Shown here one piece after another: positions 59,424 to 64,000 of a stretch of DNA of 64,000 bases (position 1 is its first letter; every line of letters starts with the position of its first letter). Below the pieces are notes generated by a model, which searched no databases, was not told the DNA's origin, and saw nothing but the letters and a program-made list of their open reading frames with translations. This DNA comes from Avibacterium volantium. GTDB lineage: Bacteria; Pseudomonadota; Gammaproteobacteria; Enterobacterales; Pasteurellaceae. Both the position numbers and the translations under genes were made by a program. The stretch spans positions 777,001 to 841,000 of the forward strand of contig NZ_LR134167.1 of assembly GCF_900635775.1 (NCBI RefSeq), read 5' to 3'.

Positions 59424-60779
59424 ATGACAAAACATTATGATTACATCGCCATTGGTGGCGGAAGTGGCGGTATTGCTTCAATTAACCGTGCGGCAAGCTA
59501 TGGCAAAAAATGTGCCATTATTGAAGCAAAAGAACTGGGCGGAACCTGTGTAAACGTGGGCTGCGTGCCGAAAAAAGTGATGTGGTATGGTGCGCAAGTG
59601 GCAGAAGCGATCAACCTGTATGCACCAGATTATGGCTTTGATGTTGCGGTAAAAGACTTTGATTTCAGTAAGTTAGTGGAAAATCGTCAGGCTTATATTG
59701 GACGTATCCACAATTCTTATAACAATGTATTAGCCAAAAATAACGTGGACGTAATCAAAGGCTTTGCCAAATTTGTTGATGCCCACACCGTTGAAGTAAA
59801 CGGCGAGAAAATCACTGCCGATCATATTTTGATCGCAACAGGGGCTTATCCTGCTCACCCTGAAATTAAAGGCGCAGAATACGGCATTGATTCTGACGGC
59901 GTATTTGAATTAAACGCGTTACCAAAATCCGTTGCGGTTGTTGGCGCAGGTTACATTGCGGTGGAATTAGCGGGCGTATTAAACAGCCTAGGCGTGGACA
60001 CTCACCTATTCGTGCGTAAACAAAGCCCACTGCGTAGTTTTGATCCGCTTATCGTTGAAACCCTTGTGGAAGTGATGGCACAAGATGGCATTCACCTACA
60101 CACTCACGCCATTCCAAAAGAAGTGGTTAAAAATGCTGACGGATCTTTTACCTTAAAATTAGAAGATGGACGTGAGCAAACAGTTGAGAAAGTAATTTGG
60201 GCGATTGGTCGTAAACCAAATACCGCGAACATCAACCTTGCAGCAGCTGGCGTGGAAACCAACAATAAAGGTTTCATCAAAGTAGATAAATATCAAAACA
60301 CCAATGTGAAAGGCATTTATGCGGTGGGCGATATTATCGAAGGTGGCATTGAACTCACCCCTGTTGCTGTTGCTGCAGGACGCCGCTTGTCTGAGCGTTT
60401 ATTCAACAATAAACCAAACGAACATTTAGATTACAATCTTGTGCCAACTGTGGTGTTCAGCCACCCACCAATCGGCACCATCGGCTTAACTGAGCCGCAA
60501 GCCATTGAGCAATATGGCGCAGAAAACGTGAAAGTGTATAAATCATCGTTCACGCCAATGTACAGCGCAGTAACCCAACATCGCCAACCTTGCCGAATGA
60601 AATTGGTTTGCGTGGGCAAAGATGAAAAAATTGTCGGCTTACACGGCATTGGTTTTGGTGTTGATGAAATGATTCAAGGCTTTGCCGTTGCCATTAAAAT
60701 GGGCGCAACCAAAGCGGATTTCGACAACACCGTTGCTATCCACCCAACGGGTTCGGAAGAATTTGTAACAATGCGTTAA
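59424..60779 (+). CDS. gor: Glutathione-disulfide reductase
   Basis: The 451-residue flavoenzyme reduces oxidised glutathione with NADPH. The FAD loop is [11 protein letters not shown]. The redox disulfide C42/C47 lies in [13 protein letters not shown], and the NADPH loop is [14 protein letters not shown]. The catalytic base H440 and E445 lie in HPTGSEE. ATG 59424 is chosen for its AGGGAGTTAAAA ribosome site and because the upstream open frame is not conserved. A terminator follows. Confidence 0.96.
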   Translation: MTKHYDYIAIGGGSGGIASINRAASYGKKCAIIEAKELGGTCVNVGCVPKKVMWYGAQVAEAINLYAPDYGFDVAVKDFDFSKLVENRQAYIGRIHNSYNNVLAKNNVDVIKGFAKFVDAHTVEVNGEKITADHILIATGAYPAHPEIKGAEYGIDSDGVFELNALPKSVAVVGAGYIAVELAGVLNSLGVDTHLFVRKQSPLRSFDPLIVETLVEVMAQDGIHLHTHAIPKEVVKNADGSFTLKLEDGREQTVEKVIWAIGRKPNTANINLAAAGVETNNKGFIKVDKYQNTNVKGIYAVGDIIEGGIELTPVAVAAGRRLSERLFNNKPNEHLDYNLVPTVVFSHPPIGTIGLTEPQAIEQYGAENVKVYKSSFTPMYSAVTQHRQPCRMKLVCVGKDEKIVGLHGIGFGVDEMIQGFAVAIKMGATKADFDNTVAIHPTGSEEFVTMR

Positions 60780-60815
60780 TGTTAAGTGCGGTGTAAATTT
60801 TCATCATTTTTAATC

Positions 60816-60848
60816 AATCCAACCTTTCGGGGTTGGATTTTTTATTTA
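60816..60848 (+). terminator. Terminator of gor
   Basis: AATCCAACC at 60816-60824 and GGTTGGATT at 60831-60839 form a 9-bp stem followed by TTTTTATTT. Confidence 0.88.
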
Positions 60849-60994
60849 TCCACGCACAAATTGAATGTTTTTTAATCTTTTTCTTTTGTGAAAAAAGAAA
60901 AAATAAAATTTGTGTGAAAAAATGACCGCACTTTTAATTTGAATGGGGTACACTGAACGGCATAAATCTTATTTAGCATAATTTATGTCACGAA

Positions 60995-61020
60995 CTTGAA
61001 CTTTACTAAATTGCCCCAAT
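60995..61020 (+). promoter_or_regulatory. Sigma-32 (heat-shock) promoter of lon
   Basis: CTTGAA at 60995-61000, a 13-base spacer and CCCCAAT at 61014-61020 match the sigma-32 consensus CTTGAA-N11-16-CCCCATnT. The start codon of lon is 40 bp downstream. lon is a heat-shock gene in relatives. Confidence 0.82.
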
Positions 61021-61060
61021 ATGGGAGAGTAATTTCAAGTTTTAAGGAAAGAGAGAAAAT

Positions 61061-63475
61061 ATGAACGCCAGACGAACAAAACAAAAAACCATGCCTGTTT
61101 TACCATTACGTGATGTGGTGGTTTTCCCATATATGGTTATGCCATTGTTTGTGGGACGCGAAAAATCCATCGCCAGTCTTGAAGAGGCAATGGAAAATGG
61201 CAAACAATTATTATTAGTTTCGCAAAAAGCAGCCGAGTTAGAACAGCCTACGGTGGACGATGTGTATGATGTCGGCACGGTGGCGAATATTATTCAATTA
61301 CTCAACTTGCCAGATGGCACAGTAAAAGTGCTAGTGGAAGGACAGCAACGTGCCAAAATTTCCCATTTAGAAGACAATGGGCGTTTCTTCGAGGCAAAAA
61401 TTGAGCTAATTGATACCCAATTTGGTGATGAAACAGAATTAGAAGTGGCACAGAATACGGCACTGAAAGAGTTTGAAAAATACATTGAACTCAACAAAAA
61501 AGTGCAGCCAGATGTGCTTTCCGCCTTGAAAAATATTGCAGATCCAGAACGCTTAAGTGACACAATGGCAGCCCATATGCCGGTTTCAGTAGCGCGTAAG
61601 CAAGAAGTTTTAGGCATTGCAAATGTTGCTGAGCGTTTTGAATATTTGCTTGGTTTAATGATTAACGAAGCAGGCATTTTAGAAGTTGAGAAACGTATTC
61701 GCGGCCGCGTGAAAAAACAAATGGAAAAAAGCCAGCGCGATTATTACCTTAACGAACAAATCAAAGCTATCCAAAAAGAGCTAGGCGAAACTGAAAGTAC
61801 CGTTGATGAAGTGGAACAACTTCGTCAAAAAGTGGAAGAAGCCAAAATGCCAAAAGAGGCGAGAGAAAAAGTGGAAGCAGAATTGCAGAAACTGAAAATG
61901 ATGTCGCCAATGTCTGCGGAAGCAACGGTGGTGCGTAGTTACATTGATTGGATGTTGCAAGTGCCTTGGTATAAGCGCAGCAAAGTGAAAAAAGATATTG
62001 TTAAAGCGCAGGAAATTCTTGATGCGGATCATTATGGCTTAGAGCGCGTGAAAGATCGCATTTTGGAATATTTAGCGGTTCAAAGCCGTTTAAATCAGCT
62101 TAAAGGGCCTATCCTTTGCTTAGTTGGGCCACCAGGGGTAGGGAAAACTTCCCTAGGACAATCTATTGCCAATGCTACAGGACGTAAATATGTGCGTATG
62201 GCGTTAGGCGGCGTGCGTGATGAAGCGGAAATCCGTGGGCATCGCAAAACCTATATCGGCTCATTGCCGGGTAAATTGATCCAAAAAATGGCAAAAGTGG
62301 GGGTGAAAAATCCGCTATTTTTACTTGATGAGATCGACAAAATGGCATCGGATATGCGTGGTGATCCTGCCTCTGCGTTGTTAGAAGTGCTTGATCCAGA
62401 ACAGAACGCCAACTTCAACGATCATTATTTAGAAGTGGATTATGATCTTTCTGATGTGATGTTCGTGGCAACCTCAAACTCAATGAATATCCCAGGGCCG
62501 CTGCTTGATCGTATGGAAGTGATTCGTTTATCGGGCTATACGGAAGATGAAAAACTCAATATCGCCACACGCCATTTGCTTAACAAACAAATTGAGCGTA
62601 ACGGGTTGAAAAAAGGCGAGTTGAAAATCGAAGATAGTGCCATTTTAGATATTATTCGCTATTACACCCGTGAAGCGGGCGTGCGTGGTCTTGAACGTGA
62701 GATTTCTAAAATCTGCCGTAAAGCAGTGAAAAACTTACTATTGAACCCGAAATTAAAATCGATCACGGTAAACAGCGATAACCTGAACGAATATTTGGGC
62801 GTAAAACGCTTTGAGTTTGGCCGTGCAGATACACAAAATCGCGTGGGTGAAGTAACGGGCTTGGCGTGGACGCAAGTAGGCGGTGATTTACTCACTATCG
62901 AAGCCACTTCTGTTATCGGTAAAGGCAAATTAACCTACACAGGATCGCTAGGCGATGTGATGAAAGAATCCATTCAAGCAGCGATGACCGTGGTGCGTTC
63001 CCGTGCAGAAAAATTAGGCATTGCGCCTGATTTCCACGAAAAACGCGATATTCATATTCACGTTCCAGACGGTGCAACACCAAAAGATGGCCCAAGTGCA
63101 GGGATCGCAATGTGTACCGCCTTGGTGTCTTGTTTAACGGGAAATCCTGTGAAGTCTGAAGTGGCGATGACAGGGGAAATCAGCTTGCGTGGTAAAGTGC
63201 TGCCAATTGGCGGTTTGAAAGAGAAACTACTCGCAGCACACCGTGGCGGCATTAAAACGGTGATTATTCCAAAAGATAATGTAAAAGATTTGGAAGAAAT
63301 CCCAGAGAATGCGAAAAACAGCTTAGATATTCGTCCAGTGGAAACCATTGATGAAGTGCTAAGCATTGCCTTAGAAAATCCGCCTGAAGGAGTTGATTTT
63401 TCTCACTTGATTGCAAAAGAAGAAAAAACAACGCCACGCCGTAAAAGTAAACGTGCGGAAAGTGCGGTGAATTAA
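61061..63475 (+). CDS. lon: ATP-dependent protease La
   Basis: The 804-residue Lon degrades misfolded and regulatory proteins, including many type II antitoxins. The N-terminal domain is followed by a coiled coil (~200-280) and the AAA+ module with Walker A GPPGVGKTS and Walker B LFLLDEIDKM. The protease domain has catalytic S679 (DGPSAGIAM) and K722 (GGLKEKLLAA), the same numbers as E. coli Lon. The tail is short and basic. A sigma-32 promoter precedes it and ppiD follows, as in E. coli apart from hupB. Confidence 0.97.
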   Translation: MNARRTKQKTMPVLPLRDVVVFPYMVMPLFVGREKSIASLEEAMENGKQLLLVSQKAAELEQPTVDDVYDVGTVANIIQLLNLPDGTVKVLVEGQQRAKISHLEDNGRFFEAKIELIDTQFGDETELEVAQNTALKEFEKYIELNKKVQPDVLSALKNIADPERLSDTMAAHMPVSVARKQEVLGIANVAERFEYLLGLMINEAGILEVEKRIRGRVKKQMEKSQRDYYLNEQIKAIQKELGETESTVDEVEQLRQKVEEAKMPKEAREKVEAELQKLKMMSPMSAEATVVRSYIDWMLQVPWYKRSKVKKDIVKAQEILDADHYGLERVKDRILEYLAVQSRLNQLKGPILCLVGPPGVGKTSLGQSIANATGRKYVRMALGGVRDEAEIRGHRKTYIGSLPGKLIQKMAKVGVKNPLFLLDEIDKMASDMRGDPASALLEVLDPEQNANFNDHYLEVDYDLSDVMFVATSNSMNIPGPLLDRMEVIRLSGYTEDEKLNIATRHLLNKQIERNGLKKGELKIEDSAILDIIRYYTREAGVRGLEREISKICRKAVKNLLLNPKLKSITVNSDNLNEYLGVKRFEFGRADTQNRVGEVTGLAWTQVGGDLLTIEATSVIGKGKLTYTGSLGDVMKESIQAAMTVVRSRAEKLGIAPDFHEKRDIHIHVPDGATPKDGPSAGIAMCTALVSCLTGNPVKSEVAMTGEISLRGKVLPIGGLKEKLLAAHRGGIKTVIIPKDNVKDLEEIPENAKNSLDIRPVETIDEVLSIALENPPEGVDFSHLIAKEEKTTPRRKSKRAESAVN

Positions 63476-63493
63476 TTGTAAGTTTTTTAATAA

Positions 63494-63530
63494 TAAAGTC
63501 GGTAAAGAACAATCTTTGCCGACTTCTTTA
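63494..63530 (+). terminator. Terminator of lon
   Basis: AAGTCGGTAAAG at 63496-63507 pairs with CTTTGCCGACTT at 63514-63525 (one G-T pair), followed by CTTTATTTTT. Confidence 0.82.
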
Positions 63531-63608
63531 TTTTTATGCTGGCAATCAAAGCACTTTCGATTATAATTCTCAAGAATTGTCTTAATCTTACATTTAAGGA
63601 TAACTTCA

Positions 63609-64000
63609 ATGTTAATGGAAAAACTCAGCGATGCGTCAAACAGCATCTTGTGGAAGATTATTTTCGCACTAATTGTGGTTTCATTCGTATTAAGTGGCGT
63701 GGCAGGCTATATGTTCACACGCGTTGATACTTCTGCTGCCAAAGTAAATGGTGAAGAAATTTCCCAACAAATTTTCTTAGAACAATATAACCAAGAATAT
63801 CAACGTTTTAGTGAACAGCTCGGCGCACAATTTACCGCAGTAGCAGATTCTCCAGAATTTATTAATGGTTTACGCAGCTCCATTTTAGAGCGTTTAATTA
63901 ACCAAGAATTATTGCGCCAATATGCTGCGGAATTAAAGCTTGACGTGAGCGATAGCCAAATTCAACAAGCTATCGTGACCAGCCCAATTTTCCAAAAAGA
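63609..64000 (+). CDS. ppiD: Periplasmic chaperone PpiD, 3' end outside window
   Basis: About 130 residues are visible, from ATG 63609 (AAGGA 8 bases upstream) to the window edge without a stop. MEKLSDASNSILWKIIFALIVVSFVLSGVAGYMF is the single membrane anchor. AAKVNGEEISQQIFLEQYNQEYQRF and LRSSILERLINQELLRQYAAELKLDVSDSQI match the SurA/PpiD N-terminal chaperone part. It helps proteins leaving the Sec channel. The parvulin domain would lie beyond the window. Confidence 0.9.
   Translation, partial: MLMEKLSDASNSILWKIIFALIVVSFVLSGVAGYMFTRVDTSAAKVNGEEISQQIFLEQYNQEYQRFSEQLGAQFTAVADSPEFINGLRSSILERLINQELLRQYAAELKLDVSDSQIQQAIVTSPIFQK

Overview
The window is a piece of a Pasteurellaceae chromosome. 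The 9-base Haemophilus-type DNA uptake word AAGTGCGGT (or ACCGCACTT) recurs inside genes, between genes and as inverted pairs in terminators. Gene content and order match that family (ubiE-ubiJ-ubiB-tatABC-hemB, menA-rraA, glyQ/glyS, dapA-bamC, hmpA next to nsrR, lon-ppiD). The genus is not fixed by the sequence. A restriction operon resembling the HgaI system of Haemophilus gallinarum points weakly to Avibacterium (inference only).

Layout. 1-3162: 3' part of a type III restriction helicase-nuclease, then an IS1016-like insertion with a nonsense-mutated transposase. 3300-7300: dps, a divergent pabA / pabB-pabC folate set, an overlapping toxin-antitoxin pair and ridA. 7313-15879: an 8,567-bp transposon with perfect 25-bp terminal inverted repeats and an 8-bp target duplication (AAAAATAA). 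It carries two m5C methyltransferases plus a nuclease, an XRE regulator, an intact IS1595-type transposase, decayed transposase copies, two coiled-coil/winged-helix proteins meeting tail to tail, and a small protein ending in an SSB-like acidic tip. I see no uptake word inside it. 15919-32637: housekeeping genes (argO, rpe-gph-trpS, glycerol genes with a frameshifted glpK, trmO, menA-rraA, a DASS transporter, ubiquinone and Tat genes, hemB). 32790-38906: hmpA and nsrR with a likely NsrR operator, then glyS and glyQ separated by a 540-bp palindromic repeat element, a DUF559 nuclease-like gene and a glutaredoxin-like gene. 39188-43568: a trimeric autotransporter adhesin whose start codon has been replaced by a second IS1016-like copy. 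43699-64000: tldD, mazEF-like pair, rng, cmoB, maeB, rsuA, bcr, cueR, eptA, bcp, dapA-bamC, rlmJ, gor, lon with a sigma-32-type promoter, and the start of ppiD.

Functional reading. The core genes serve folate, ubiquinone/menaquinone, heme and tRNA/rRNA modification, protein export and stress resistance (Dps, Hmp, Bcp, Gor, Lon). The accessory genes are mostly DNA defence or selfish elements: two restriction systems, two toxin-antitoxin pairs, several IS1595-superfamily elements and a repeat/DUF559 locus. The most notable object is the 8.6-kb restriction-carrying transposon, whose ends and target duplication can be read directly.
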